Shown piece after piece: positions 32,356 to 43,365 of a stretch of 64,000 nucleotides of DNA; position 1 is the first letter of the stretch; every line of letters starts with the position of its first letter. Source of the stretch: Notospermus geniculatus (lineage: Eukaryota; Nemertea; Pilidiophora; Heteronemertea; Lineidae). Where the stretch lies: the NCBI GenBank assembly GCA_002633025.1, contig NMRB01000524.1, positions 210,111 through 274,110 on the forward strand. Direction: 5' to 3'. The notes beneath the pieces are model-generated. The model did not search any database. It had not been told where the DNA came from and was given only the letters and a program-made list of their open reading frames with translations. The translations under genes were made by a program, and so were the position numbers.

Positions 32356-32494
32356 GAAAAGAAAATATTTATGTAAGGGTTAGCATTATATGGGTATTAT
32401 ATTAGATTTATTCTATAACACCTAGATTCAACCCCCTCGCTGCCGGCTGCCTCGGAAGCTCAGTGGTTAAATGTCGTCCTGGGAATATACAAAG

Positions 32495-33061
32495 GCCGAA
32501 TGGGTCAATGTCGTCCTGGGTATACCTTATGTTTACCCAGGATCACCCTGGGTAATCCCTTTCTTTACCCAGGACGGCCCTGGGTAAACATAAGGATCCT
32601 TATCTTTACCCAGATTGGAGTTCCCGAGTGGTGTAGTGAGGTTGATATTCAGCGTAAATCATGAAGGGTGGCCTGGAACTAGGCCTATAGCTCCTAAGTC
32701 CTTGAGAATTTACTATCGGTCCCTTTTGAAAAGTTGTAGGGATTGGCCGTTTCTCCCTGTTCCACACCCCGGAGCAGGTATAGTGGTAATTTTCAGCCCT
32801 TTCGAGTTATGATCGTACTGCATGTTCTGCAAAAAGTAAATTGATGAAAATGACGAAATGCACACGGATGGAAAGTTGGAAAGTTGTAGGGATTGGTCTT
32901 GTCTCCCTATTGCAAACCCCGGAGGAGGTATAGCGGTAATTTTCAGCCCTTTTTAGCAATGATCCTACTGCATGTTCTCTGCCGAAAGAGACGCACGTAC
33001 CAAATTCCATCCTCGGAGCGATCAGCACGATTCGGCGGGAACTCCCAAGCTGGGTAAAGTT
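32495..33061. mobile_element. Third member of the GCTGAATGGGTC palindromic family, cut by the gap
   Basis: The left TIR starts GCCGAATGGGTCAATGTCG and contains the same nested CCTGGGTAA hairpins. At about 33000-33061 the inner part of the right TIR appears in inverted form (CGGCGGGAACTCCCAAGCTG) and runs into the N block at 33062. A truncated end of the same family lies at about 32460-32490. The inside shares sequence with 46770-46930 in inverted orientation. Confidence 0.8.
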
Positions 33062-33095
33062 NNNNNNNNNNNNNNNNNNNNNNNNNNNNNNNNNN
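33062..33095. other. Assembly gap, 34 N
   Basis: A run of N. It falls in the right TIR of a hairpin element, a typical place for assembly to fail, so its true length may differ. Confidence 0.95.
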
Positions 33096-33205
33096 TGTTT
33101 CAAGTTTTAAAATAAAGTTAAATGAAATCATATTAGGGCTTATCAAGTTGCCCTAACCATAGGTTGAGGGTCAGGGTTTTGGGAGGTCTTAGAGTTAGGC
33201 CTGGA

Positions 33206-33412
33206 GTGACACGCAAGTTGCAAGTCCAAATGTTAAAGTTGCAAGTTGCAGAAACAATCCCGCAACTTGCAATAAAGTTACTTCTAAACTGAATTTTTGA
33301 TGCACTTAAATTTTTGCAGATACAAGGCCGCATGATTGATTGATGCAGTTGCAACTTGCATTGTTTACAACTTTATGCAAGTTGCAGTTATTTTAATTTA
33401 CAACTTGCAATT
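33206..33412. repeat. Cluster of GCAAGTTGCA motifs
   Basis: AAGTTGCAAGTTGCAG, GCAACTTGCA and related words occur about nine times on both strands within 200 bp, so the region can fold in several ways. No coding content. Confidence 0.7.
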
Positions 33413-33424
33413 TTCATCCGAGTC

Positions 33425-33605
33425 CGGTGTGACAAGGAACAAAGTCCCCCTGGAATCAAAGTCCGGTCTTATTGTTCAGCGATGGATTAATATATTATGG
33501 CTATAGAGACCATGGCCATTCGAATATAATCTTACAATAGCGGGCTATTGTTTGGCGGACTTGCATTCCTAGGACGTTGATTTCGGTCACAACTGTCCAT
33601 AATAT
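33425..33605. mobile_element. Dispersed short element, copy 1 (GTGTGAC ends)
   Basis: AAAGTCCGGTCTTATTGTTC, GGCTATAGAGACC and GCGGGCTATTGTTTGGCGGA are shared with 39399-39620 and, inverted, with 38858-39016. The ends resemble GTGTGACAGGAATC. Probably a small DNA-transposon derivative. Confidence 0.75.
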
Positions 33606-33614
33606 AGAACCCGG

Positions 33615-33785
33615 GCCACACATAACCCCGGCCACATAAACCCAGGGCACATAGAACCGAGGGCCACATAGAACCCGGGCCACATAGAACCCAGGCCACA
33701 TAGCCCCGGGCCACATAGAACCCGGGCCACAAAGAACCCAGGCCACATAGAACCCAGGCCACATAGAACCCGGGCCACATAGACG
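33615..33785. repeat. 15 bp minisatellite
   Basis: About eleven units of GGCCACATAGAACCC with small changes. Open frames across it read FYVARVLCGPG-like repeats and are not genes. Confidence 0.95.
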
Positions 33786-33989
33786 TGGTCCCGTGGCCGA
33801 ACATCACCCAGCATCGTCGAATGACACCTGGATTCGTGGTTATCTCGCCCGTGGGCACGTGACCGCCTGTGGAATGTCATGAACAGCTACACTCAACAAG
33901 TACCGCGGCGTAGACACTGATTGCGGGTGCTGGGTGATGTTCAGCTACCGAAACTACATCCAGGGTATTGTTTTCGTGAAGATTGAGAT

Positions 33990-34036
33990 CCTGGGTAATC
34001 TTTGTATATACCCAGGACGACATTTACCCTTTCAGC
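33990..34036. mobile_element. Terminal fragment of the palindromic 9 bp family
   Basis: GAGATCCTGGGTAATC, TATACCCAGGACGACATT and then CCCTTTCAGC match the right end of the 29990-30944 element. The rest of the element is absent. Confidence 0.65.
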
Positions 34037-35488
34037 GTAACTCCATAGGACATGCATTCCCAGGACTTCCATTCCGTCTACACCTGACTGCATGATAAAA
34101 CCCGACCGTGCTGTATGGCCACGGCGTATTTTACATCCACTCCCATGCACATGGTGTGCCACAACGATGTCATGGGAATCCCCTCGTCCATTGGATGATG
34201 CATTATATGGAAGTAGGTCATGAATAAAAGTGGCCTTCCCAGTCACTGGTGACATCGTGTTTCCCGCCAAAACACCGTCAGACCGGCTCAAGTGATGGAT
34301 GGCGGCGCAAATGATGAAATTGTAAGACATAGTTATGCATTTTTTGACTGAAGTTAGGTAAAATATTTATCAGAGGACTATGGCACTGAAATCATCACCC
34401 GACCATAACAGATTCTAATCCTCGTCTGGCGCTGTTGGAAGGTTGTCAGGCACATATCGCGCACATAGTTCAAAACCTGGACGCGACGATACTACGGTAC
34501 GCAAGCATGCCGGCAGCTAAGCATGCCGCAGCGGCTCTTTTGATGTTCGTTCGGGTAATTAACGCGTGTATAGTTTACCACGCTTCCCGCTCAACTGCGG
34601 CACCGGAGCCATGCACGTCTTGGGACAATTCAGAATGTTAGCCAGCTGATCAGGATGCACAGTAAATGGGGCAGGGACTGATCTGTTTCCGGAAATTTAT
34701 TTCTTCTCCCCCCCCCCCCCGNCCCCCCCCCCCCCCCCGTTGGATGCCATCGCAAGTCGTGTGTCTACATGTATCCCATGTTCGTCATTTTCCACTTCTC
34801 TTACCATTTTTGGCCGGTTTTGCTGCTAAGGTGGAACGTCGTTTGGCATCATTCCCGTATTTTCCCATAATTACGGCAGCAAAATGGGTTATTTTCGACG
34901 CGTCACTTGTTGCTAGTGACGTAGAATAATGAAAAATAATCGTGATTCACATAGATTCCGACAAGGGCCACCAGTGACACGCAGTCACAAAATCTTAAAG
35001 GGACAAGGAAAATTGTTCCTCGCTTCGGTTGATACAAAATGCAGTCTTTCACAATAAATTCCCGCCCTCAGTTCACTTTTTCAAATACTCTAATGCTAAG
35101 GTCGCTACATTCAACCAATAAAAGTGACCAACGGACACCATAGGTCAGCTAGGCCATTTCCATTGGTCAGAATATGGACCGAAAATACATGTAATCCACA
35201 ACAAAATGCAAGGCTAGAAATGACACATCACTTTGCATGCATCATCGAATTCATTGCGTTTTAGAATAAAATCGCCTTGACTGATTCACCGATTTAGGGC
35301 AGCACTAAGACTTCATGACAAGGCTTGAAACATTACTCAGTCCCGGCGTCCTTTCTGCACTACCCTGGTCTTCCAGTGATGATGGTTGACAGTAATTTAA
35401 TGATAATGACCTCCAAGTGACTAGGACGAAAATCTTATATCTGCTATTATCAAGCCATCAACTGTTCCACAGGGCGCCCGTAGTTGGG
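34037..35488. other. No gene recognised
   Basis: A 129-codon minus-strand frame (33941-34330) has no known motif and overlaps a transposon end. A poly-C tract with an N is at 34707-34737. Nothing else is seen. Confidence 0.4.
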
Positions 35489-37200
35489 CAAGCCGTTTGT
35501 ACATTTATTAGAGAAACCCGGTATTTCTCAGAAAAACTTGATATTTCGACCGAAAACCCATGTATTACGCTGAAAAACATGGTTAAACATGTTTAAGGTG
35601 AGTTAAATACCTTGTTTTTCGCTTACAGCATGCTACTTCAGTGTAAAACTAGGTAGTTCAGGCGAGAAACAAGGCTTTACGGTCGTATCTTTTTAAAAAA
35701 CCTGGTAATTCTACCGAAAAACAAGGTTTTTAGCGAACTACCAAGTATAGCAAGAAAATTGGAAAAATCATGGTATTTCGAAAAAAACACTTGCTGTTTC
35801 CGAGCATAATACCAGTTTTTTTTTAAATTAACATTTTTTAAAAACATTACCGTGGTTTTCGCTGGGTTTCCCCAGTCGACTTCGTTCCCTGGTCTTGTTC
35901 CAGCACAATGACTGGATGTTTATAAAAACAATGAAATGAACGAAACGAACTTATATGACACCATAAAGGAATCAATCATAAAGGTTCAACTTACAAATTT
36001 AGCATTTTATAAATGTGGAAAATATGCCTTTAAACCTCAACAGATTTGCATTCTGACTATTCCATATGTTAGGCAAGCCCCTTCTGCACGTTCACTGCAA
36101 TTTGTTTGAATTCCGACTAGTTGATCGTATGATACAAAAGGACTGAATTAATGAGAACCCCACGAACGATGTGAGCGCAGGGTCATCTGTGTACATTTGA
36201 ATAGGCTGACGTACATTTGCACATGGAACACTAATTGTGCTGAAAATAGCTCTGTTATCCTCAGAAATGGAATTCAACTCATCAAGTTGTACCTCTTCAC
36301 CAGAAAAAAGGTGAAGCTCGTGCCTATTACGTAAAGCCGAAATTCAGGCAGTGAGAGACATCTGGTGGCAACACATGAAGTGTATCCCTCAGTAAGTTCA
36401 TCGTTCGTAGTTAAACCTTTATGGTTGATTACTTTATGATGACACACATAATTCCAACTTCATCCGCTTGGTTGCTAACCAGCCACATGACGCTGGGTGA
36501 TCTGTAGTCGACACAAGAAACCTCTTCATTCCATAAGCAAGTGGGCGTTGGCCTACTGCTACTGCTACCCCGTCGCTAAGCCACGTTCAAAATCTATATC
36601 GTTTCTTTGTAAAAATAGAGAAAACTGCCCGATCAGAAAATATAAAATATAAAGCAGGTGTGAAACGGACATAGGAATAATATAAGGTCATTAAAGAGCC
36701 CTGCGAAGTTCGTCGGCCATATTTCTGTCACACCGGCCATAGTTTGGTTTCCCAACCCGCCGCCCTGCCGCCTCTAGTCACTACAAAACTGTGGTAGGAG
36801 ACGAGGAAATGGATACGTCGTTCTCCTCTCAATTCATAGACTATTCTGCACTATCGGTATAGAACCTTTATCTGGATACGAGGTGTGTGCACATGTTTTC
36901 CTCTGGAATGTGAAATACCTGGTTTTTCGATCGAAACACCAGGTTTTTAGAACTACAAAGTTTTTCATCTGAAAAACTAGGCAATTCGCCGAGAAATTGA
37001 AAAACATGGTAATTCCATGAAATAATGTTGAAAAACTGGGTTTTTCGCACGTACGTGGAAAAAACAAGCTATTTCTATCGAAATAGCAAGTAACGTGGCT
37101 TAAACCATGTTTTTTTCTGCCTAAAACATGGTTTTTCGACCAACATACCAAGTTTTTCTTCGAAATACCGGGTTTCTTTAATAAGTGTACAAACGGCTTG
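35489..37200. mobile_element. 1.7 kb TIR element with subterminal GAAAAAC repeats
   Basis: Ends CAAGCCGTTTGTACA and complement, then AGAAACCCGGTATTTC. Both arms (about 35510-35870 and 36880-37180) are made of degenerate 20-25 bp words around GAAAAACATGGT and TTTTTCGNCNGAAA, in both orientations. The middle holds the 35962-36438 element. No transposase and no clear target duplication. Confidence 0.75.
35962..36438. mobile_element. CATAAAGG-ended element, perfect 7 bp duplication
   Basis: Ends CATAAAGGAATCAATCATAA and an inverted partner ending in CTTTATG. ATGACAC flanks both sides (35955-35961 and 36439-36445). It is a full copy of the element at 51930-52419 in the opposite orientation. A minus-strand frame of about 60 codons (QMYTDDPALTSFVGFSLIQS) is shared between copies. 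Confidence 0.88.
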
Positions 37201-38634
37201 ACATAATATTCATAGAATGCAGTAAGGAATCAAGTCAGGTCACATCTAACTTCGACCCAATGGAATGCGGAAATCATGTCAGGGCTTTCAATAGCGTGCG
37301 TATGGACGTATTTTACGCACTGAAATCTCAATTTACGCACGAAAAGAATAGCAGTGTTCGTCAAATACGCATTGCCTTGCACTTCAAAGAAGTCAAATAC
37401 GCTCCAAAATTATTATATGATCGTCGAAATACGCATCAGCATCCCGCTCCTGGCCGTATTCCTGAAACGCCCAACCCCGGCGATGGGAAGATGTTTCCGT
37501 CTTAGTATTATAGCCAAATTATAGCGCACAGCCGCCTGACTTTCTGTTGACGATCGTGTTCGTCTCTCCACACAATACACTGATCACACAATGACTCAGC
37601 ACCAGGCGGCAACACCGCTGACGTGACCATTCATTTTCGTGACTTTTATCATAGCACGTGGTTTTCTGTCTGTTCTGTATGGCGTGGCAGCTTACTCTGT
37701 TTAAATCCGTGAACATTGTTTTCCGGCCTGTCCCAGGCGAGAACACCCATTGATTTATGACGTAAGGTACCAACAGGCAAGAGAAAACCAGTGTTTTATT
37801 TGAAATTTTCGATACAAAGACACAGACACGTCGTCATGTCAAAAAAGGAAAAAAGATCAGACTATATATAATGGTGAATAAGGCAATACGCATTGACCAC
37901 AAAATGAGGGAGTCAGGTGATGCATTGGCCTCCAGGGATGGGAGTCATTGACGCATTGGGAAAAGACGGTGGAAGTCAATGACACCCTGACATCAGAAAT
38001 TAATGAAAGCCCTGCATGTAATGTGGCAGAGCTTTGCGGTTTTTTATCATGCCTGTTGACCATCGATTGTTCGCACTGTCCACCGGTTATTCAAGAGCTG
38101 TATGTGAAAAGGTCCGTAGAAAATCCAATATATTGTCAATTTCCTAACTTCCGCATTTGTTGCCCATACACAATACAGTGTTTACTTAAATAATTAGATC
38201 ATACATGTAAGTCGACCAAATTATCTGCATGCCCTTCTAATGGCCCTGTAATGACACAACTTCCCATTATTCTGACTTTAGTCTGACTTTATCGTAAGTT
38301 GCTCTTCGACTACAGTTTTTAAACCCGATGTTATCTTATCCGTGTATAAAGGCTATGTACATATACGTCATAATCCTTGCATAATTAGCTCATTCATGCA
38401 TAATTAGCCATGGGTCTGGCGGGAAAGTTTACATTACAAATATATTAGAAAAGGTGTGAATTGCTAATTTTCACGCCTGATAAACAAATGTTAAAAATGC
38501 CAAATTTTCGGATAAAATGTGGTTTTATTCTTCAGCACACATACCAGAAAGTTGGAATGATTTTAGAAGTAGTCAACAAAATATTTTGCTTTTGGTCTCA
38601 TTGACTTCAGTAATTTCTAATAAACCTTCCATCC
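37201..38634. other. No gene recognised
   Basis: The 106-codon frame at 37185-37505 overlaps a transposon end and contains TACGCA words repeated about six times. Nothing with recognisable content was found. Confidence 0.4.
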
Positions 38635-38745
38635 AATATGGCGGCACAAACTAAGGGCTAAACAGGAAGTGACATCACGTGCGTACCCTCAAAAAAGACT
38701 GGATATTTCACGGCTTGCGCTTCCACCACAGGATTTGAGGTCAGT
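38635..38745 (+). promoter_or_regulatory. Candidate promoter upstream of the signal-peptide exon
   Basis: CCAATATGGCGGC (YY1-like), ACAGGAAGTGAC (ETS-like) and ATCACGTGCG (E-box-like) sit within 45 bp, about 70-110 bp before an ATG that opens a signal peptide. Inferred only from motif clustering. Confidence 0.35.
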
Positions 38746-38857
38746 ATGCTCGGCTACAGATGGCGATACGTGGAGCGAACCGCGTATATTGTTCTGGTAC
38801 TTTTGAGCATGCGTGGTGTCGCAAGCGAACCTAATACTACAAGTAGACCAGATGTGA
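38746..38857 (+). CDS. Possible signal-peptide exon of a secreted or membrane protein
   Basis: ATG at 38746 encodes MLGYRWRYVERTA, a hydrophobic YIVLVLLSM core and RGVASEPNTTSRPD. This is a good signal peptide with likely cleavage after VAS, followed by an N-glycosylation site (NTT). At 38858 the sequence becomes a dispersed transposon end (GTGACAGGAATC), so any donor has been lost, lies inside the element, or the frame simply ran into it. No downstream exon was identified and no family can be named. Confidence 0.4.
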
Positions 38858-39016
38858 CAGGAATCAGCGTCCTAGGAATGCAGATCCGCCAAACAATAGC
38901 CCGCTATTGTAAGGTTATATTCAAATCGTCATGGTCTCCCTAGCCATATATTCTAATCCCTCGCTGAATAATAAGACCGGACTTTGATTCCAGGAGGACT
39001 TGGATTCCTTTCACAC
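38858..39016. mobile_element. Dispersed short element, copy 2 (inverted)
   Basis: Complement of the 33425-33605 and 39399-39620 copies, bounded by GTGACAGGAATCAGCGTCC and GGATTCCTTTCACACC, which are inverted relative to one another and thus look like TIRs. Confidence 0.75.
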
Positions 39017-39017
39017 C

Positions 39018-39151
39018 TGTGTAACGTTTTTCAGTGAGACCCGTGTGTTAGTGTGCCATTACAATAGACTGACGGAATGAGCGGCGACTCAAGTGTGTTC
39101 CGAACAATGGGAATCACGCAGAAAAACGACCACACTGAAAAACGTAACACC
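39018..39151. repeat. 134 bp hairpin
   Basis: GTGTAACGTTTTTCAGTG at the left is inverted at CACTGAAAAACGTAACAC on the right, directly abutting the previous element. Probably a MITE. Confidence 0.7.
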
Positions 39152-39398
39152 GGATTTATTAGCATTCCACTACAGAAAACACCGGTGACGATCGGGATCT
39201 AATTTAGATTTGGAGTATACTTGTGTTAGTTCTACATTCGGGTTTCAGCTCAGTCTTTTCTAGAGTTTCAGATTGTAAAGTTCCACTTGAAAAAGACCCC
39301 GGTTGGTATGGGGTCGAAAATTCGTGAATTCTGGAGATTGACTATACTCGGCAATATGCTATCCGAGTTTAAAGGCGCGGTCTTCTCGATAACAGGTG

Positions 39399-39620
39399 TG
39401 GCAGGGATCAAAGTCACCCTAGAATTAAAGTCCGGTCTTATTGTTCAGCGAGGGATTAGAATACGGCTATAGAGACCTTGACCATTCGAATATAACCTTG
39501 CAATAATGGGCTATTGTTTGGCGGACTTGCATTCCCAGGGGACCATGAACATATAAACTCACAATGGCGGGCTATTGCTTGGCGGACTTGCATTCCCAGA
39601 ACGTTGATTCCTGTCACAAT
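39399..39620. mobile_element. Dispersed short element, copy 3, with internal duplication
   Basis: Starts GTGTGGCAGGGATCAAAGTC and ends ACGTTGATTCCTGTCAC. The right part (GGGCTATTG.TTGGCGGACTTGCATTCCCAG) is present twice, about 63 bp apart. Confidence 0.75.
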
Positions 39621-40360
39621 ATTACCTGGGGGTAACTACACACCAAATCTCATTGCAATCCACCGACCCCCACCTATAGCACTATTTGCACGGTCTATTT
39701 GTGGACTTACACTTAAGTAGTTTTATGAATACCGGGCCTGAAGCACATGACTCCTTTTGGGCCTCATATTGTGCAGTAATATTGGATGGTGTATGGGCCG
39801 CATTAGGAATTTTTATTGCTCTGAAAAGAAGTTGACGAAGTCATCCAGTTTGCAATATTAATGTTCATCAGCAGTTGGGAGAGTATCGTACTATGTTTAT
39901 AATCAGATCATTGATTAACAGAAATTTATCATCAGCGTACATTAATGTCAAGTCAGGCAAATCCTACAAAAATCACGATTGTCTTATGGTCCTAAACACT
40001 CACCACTGGTTTTAAAAAAACGCAACGCAACCCAGTTGCAAAGCAAGTAGCAAAACAAAATCATGTTAAAATCAAAGGTGGATTCCCCGCTTAAAGCATG
40101 GCGCACACCGGAGGCCAAAATCGTGGGACCACCGACGAGACTGGCGACCACGACGTCGCAGGTAATCATCGGGTGCGAGGTCGATCGCCGACCACACGTG
40201 CGACAATTTCAATGAACCATCCGCAAAAGACCGACGATCTCCAGAAGCGACTGAAGTTCCCTGTCTTTGTGGCGTCGCATCGGAATCGTTCGCGGACGAA
40301 AACTGCATCGTTTTTGTATCGGGCCACTAGTTGCAAAGTAGTCGGCCATTGTGATGAAAA
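39621..40360. other. No gene recognised
   Basis: An isolated TTTTATGAATACCGGGCC transposon end is near 39720. An 88-codon plus-strand frame at 40098-40364 overlaps a 78-codon minus-strand frame; neither has known motifs. Confidence 0.4.
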
Positions 40361-40364
40361 TTAA

Positions 40365-41309
40365 GGGTATACCAAAGTGCCAAATTTGTAAATTTATGTT
40401 AAGAAGTGGTGTCTCCAAAAGCAGGCATGGAAATAGTTTTGATTAAGTTTGCACTGCACATCATATTCTATGAAGTACAGAGATCCTGAATATGCCCAAA
40501 GTACAAAGTCAGCATGCACCACTTATGTAATATATGATAAAACAATGGCCCACATTTGTGCAAATGCACAGGTCTACTCCTACAAGTATCTGGTACAAAC
40601 GAACCACCAAAATGTTGTTAGGTCTTTAATGTACATGATACTACCCTTCAACTTGGCTGTATCACAGCAGAAAGGCAAAAAATCAACCATGAAGTTGTTG
40701 ATTTTGGGGAATTCCAGACACTAAATTGGAGGCAGCCATGTTGGAACTACTTTTGTCCCAGTTCTAAAAATATGCAAGTGCATGGTGGGTTGAACGCCAG
40801 TAACTCCATGAAAAGTACCGGTTCTTGAAATTTAGTACTTACTGGCATTAACCCGCCATGCACATACATTGTATGTGATTGTGTGGCAGTTTTAAGAACA
40901 ACTATTTTCAGAACTGGGTGAAAAGTAGTTCCAACATGGCTGCCTCCAATTAGTGTCTGTTATTCCCCTAAATCAACAACTTCATGCTTGATTTTTTGCC
41001 TTTCTGCTGTGATACAGCCATATTGAAGGGTAGCATCATGTACATTAAAGACCTAACAACATTTTGGTGGTTCGTTTGTACCAGATACTTGTACGAGTAG
41101 ACCTGTACATTTGCACAAAAGTGGGCCATTGTTTTATCATATATTACATAAGTGGTGCATGCCGACTTTGTACTTTGGGCATATTCAGGATCTCTGTACT
41201 TCATAGAATATGATGTGCAGTGCAAACTTAATCAAAACTATTTCCATGCCTGCTTTTGGAGACACCACTTCTTGACATAAATTTACAAGTTTGGCACTTT
41301 GGTATACCC
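40365..41309. mobile_element. 945 bp near-complete palindrome with TTAA target
   Basis: The left end GGGTATACCAAAGTGCC is inverted at the right end, and the arms (about 450 bp each, about 97 percent alike in the part I compared) cover nearly everything, apart from about 40 extra bases in the right arm near 40870. TTAA flanks both sides (40361-40364, 41310-41313). The same frame of about 85 codons (KYRDPEYAQSTKSACTTY) is open on each arm, in opposite orientation (40449-40724 plus, 40968-41225 minus). Confidence 0.9.
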
Positions 41310-41313
41310 TTAA

Positions 41314-41516
41314 GGTTTATGTAAAGTGACTCGAAATATCCAATTTTTTACGCAAAAAATCTGGCTAACTGCACACTAAATTTGGCAAACAAGGCTCGGG
41401 GGCCCTAGGGAGCCGTCATAAGGAGTTGCCCCGAGCCTTATTTTCTCCATTTAGTGCCCAGTTAGTCAGATTTTTTGCGCCACGAATTCGAGATTTCGAG
41501 TCACTTTACATGACCC
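41314..41516. mobile_element. 203 bp TTAA MITE, second copy
   Basis: Homologous to 11045-11248 (TGTAAAGTGACTCGAAAT arms, GGCTCGGGGGCCCTAGGGA centre). Flanked by TTAA; the left TTAA (41310-41313) is also the right TTAA of the preceding palindrome. Confidence 0.88.
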
Positions 41517-41742
41517 TTAAACATGTTGAATTTTTGGTCTGTTGATGCGATCTTGCTGGTCTCCATGGCCATTGAAACCAGTCATTCATGTCGCCCAGTG
41601 CAACAATCTCCCGCAAACAATATAACGACCACCCGAGAGATCAGATATCAGATGAGATACGATTAATCGGGCGACCACAGCTTGACAACGATCTGCCGCA
41701 GACGACACTGTTTAAGTAACCAGAAACCTCCCATTGACGTTG

Positions 41743-42699
41743 TTATTTATCTAAAAACAGTTCGTAGTACGTAAACTTTCTGGCTCTTACAAGATCATAC
41801 ACGGCAAAGCCCCCGTAGCCATTTGCTGACGTGCAGGAATACGTTCCGAAAAACCCACTTATCCGCTGTAATTGTAGGAATCTCTGGTTTGGCAATCGCC
41901 CACAAATCGGAATCCTGAAGAGTGTTGTCCCTCGTAACCTCTTATCATGAAGCATTAGAAATATATCATTTGATGTATCCCATACATTTAACCTATTGCA
42001 CTGAGTCAATTTCAGTGATTCTGCCCCGACGAGGAAGGGATACTTCTCCTTGTAGCCAGATTCCTTAGTGAACACATATCGAGTTTGTTGAAAGCCGAAT
42101 GAGGACACTAAGATCAAACCCTCTCTCAGGAGAAGGTACCTCCCTCCTCGGCTGGAGTCTATGCAAGTTTCATTCACCAATAAGTACAGTTTGCGGAGAC
42201 GTTCAAACCAAATATCAAACACGAATAAACGAGCCATTTTACCAAGTGGATGATTTGATAATGAAGCAAATGCTTTATTAGGCCCTGTTCGGTCTGTTCC
42301 AAGAATTAATCGTTGATAAGGTCGTTTCGCCAGATAGGCAGGCAGCAGAATTGTTGCTACTTTCTTCCCTCGAATGTCGAAAGCAGTCCACGAGTATTTA
42401 TCAGTGTCAACCGAGAAATTTCTAAATTTCGCAACGATGCGATCTCCACTAAGGCTGGGATAGCTAATCTGCCCCGCCAATACAAACTCGGAACGGCGTT
42501 TGTATTTTAATTCACCGTTGAATATCAATTCCATTCCGCGGACCAAATATTTCAGAAAAAATTTGGATATGATAATAAAAATATCTCCCAAACAACACAA
42601 AGCCCATTCTCTCAGGAAAGCGCCTGGTCGTGACACTCTGATCAACCAAGATCTTGTTTTTTTCGTGTTACCTAGAGTGTAAAGTTGCAGTGACTTCAT
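41743..42699 (-). CDS. Intronless 318-residue protein of unknown function
   Basis: The minus-strand ATG at 42699 follows an in-frame stop (TGA, about 10 codons upstream), so the start is plausible. The N-terminal 60 residues have two hydrophobic patches (LREWALCCLGDIFIIISKFF). The remainder alternates short beta-like stretches with aromatic-Asp motifs (YSWTAFDIRGKKVATILLP, ARLFVFDIWFERLRKLYLLV, GFAVYDLVRARKFTYYELF), which could be blades of a beta-propeller such as those in F-box-type proteins. No family is recognised. The length, lack of stops and non-repetitive composition argue for a real gene or a recent retrocopy. No poly-A tract is seen, though GATAAATAA lies at the stop. Confidence 0.55.
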   Translation of the reverse strand: MKSLQLYTLGNTKKTRSWLIRVSRPGAFLREWALCCLGDIFIIISKFFLKYLVRGMELIFNGELKYKRRSEFVLAGQISYPSLSGDRIVAKFRNFSVDTDKYSWTAFDIRGKKVATILLPAYLAKRPYQRLILGTDRTGPNKAFASLSNHPLGKMARLFVFDIWFERLRKLYLLVNETCIDSSRGGRYLLLREGLILVSSFGFQQTRYVFTKESGYKEKYPFLVGAESLKLTQCNRLNVWDTSNDIFLMLHDKRLRGTTLFRIPICGRLPNQRFLQLQRISGFFGTYSCTSANGYGGFAVYDLVRARKFTYYELFLDK

Positions 42700-42934
42700 G
42701 TCTGCGATATCATCACAATGAGATCACGTCATTGATTTGTTATGCGCGCTGGTGTGCCAAGCCGCGATGTCTGTTCCACTTCGCAGTACATCGAGAGACT
42801 AGACTGATAGGAGAAGGGTTAAACCCGGAAAAAATTAAAGCATAAATGAAACATGTGTCACTATGTCTGTTGAAGACTCCTCAACCACATAGCAAACCCC
42901 CGTCAATCCCACAGGAAAATTTTATGCGCTTTTT

Positions 42935-43365
42935 AAACTTTATCGTTGGACCCAAGAACTGAACTTTGCACAGGAGAATGAGACCGGATGCACAACTAAC
43001 TTTTGAACGGTTGGATTTACAGCCATTAAAATATACAAACAAATAGAAACACGGTGCCCCTTAATCGAAAAAAGACATGTTTTTGTAGTTTTTAACTAGT
43101 TACGTAATTGAAAACTGACTTTTTATGTATTTTGACCCCTTTTGTGTTAATTTACAATTTCTTTTTACATAAAATAACCAAAAACATACTTGTCTGCTTC
43201 TAAGGGGTCATGTTTCAATCTATTGGCTGCTTCTAAGGGGTCATGTTTCAATCTATTGGTAATACATATAGGGTGTAAATCCAACCGTTCATGAGTTAGT
43301 TGTACATCGGTTCCCGTTCTCCTGTACAAAGCTCTGTTCTTGGGTCCAATGACAAAGTCAGTTCC
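42935..43365. mobile_element. Inverted-repeat element, about 430 bp
   Basis: TTGGACCCAAGAACTGAAC, CAACTAACT and AACGGTTGGATTTACA on the left are inverted on the right (TGTAAATCCAACCGTT, TTCTTGGGTCCAATG). A 31 bp direct repeat (CTTCTAAGGGGTCATGTTTC) lies in the loop near 43196-43258. Confidence 0.75.

Noticed and set aside
31912-32405. Plus-strand frames of about 100-119 codons
   Set aside because: Antisense shadows of the BEN-domain gene, whose minus-strand frame has recognisable domains.
33501-33880. Frames reading FYVARVLCGPG many times
   Set aside because: Translation of the 15 bp GGCCACATAGAACCC minisatellite.
33941-34330. 129-codon minus-strand frame
   Set aside because: It overlaps a transposon terminal fragment and shows no motif; kept only as unannotated sequence.
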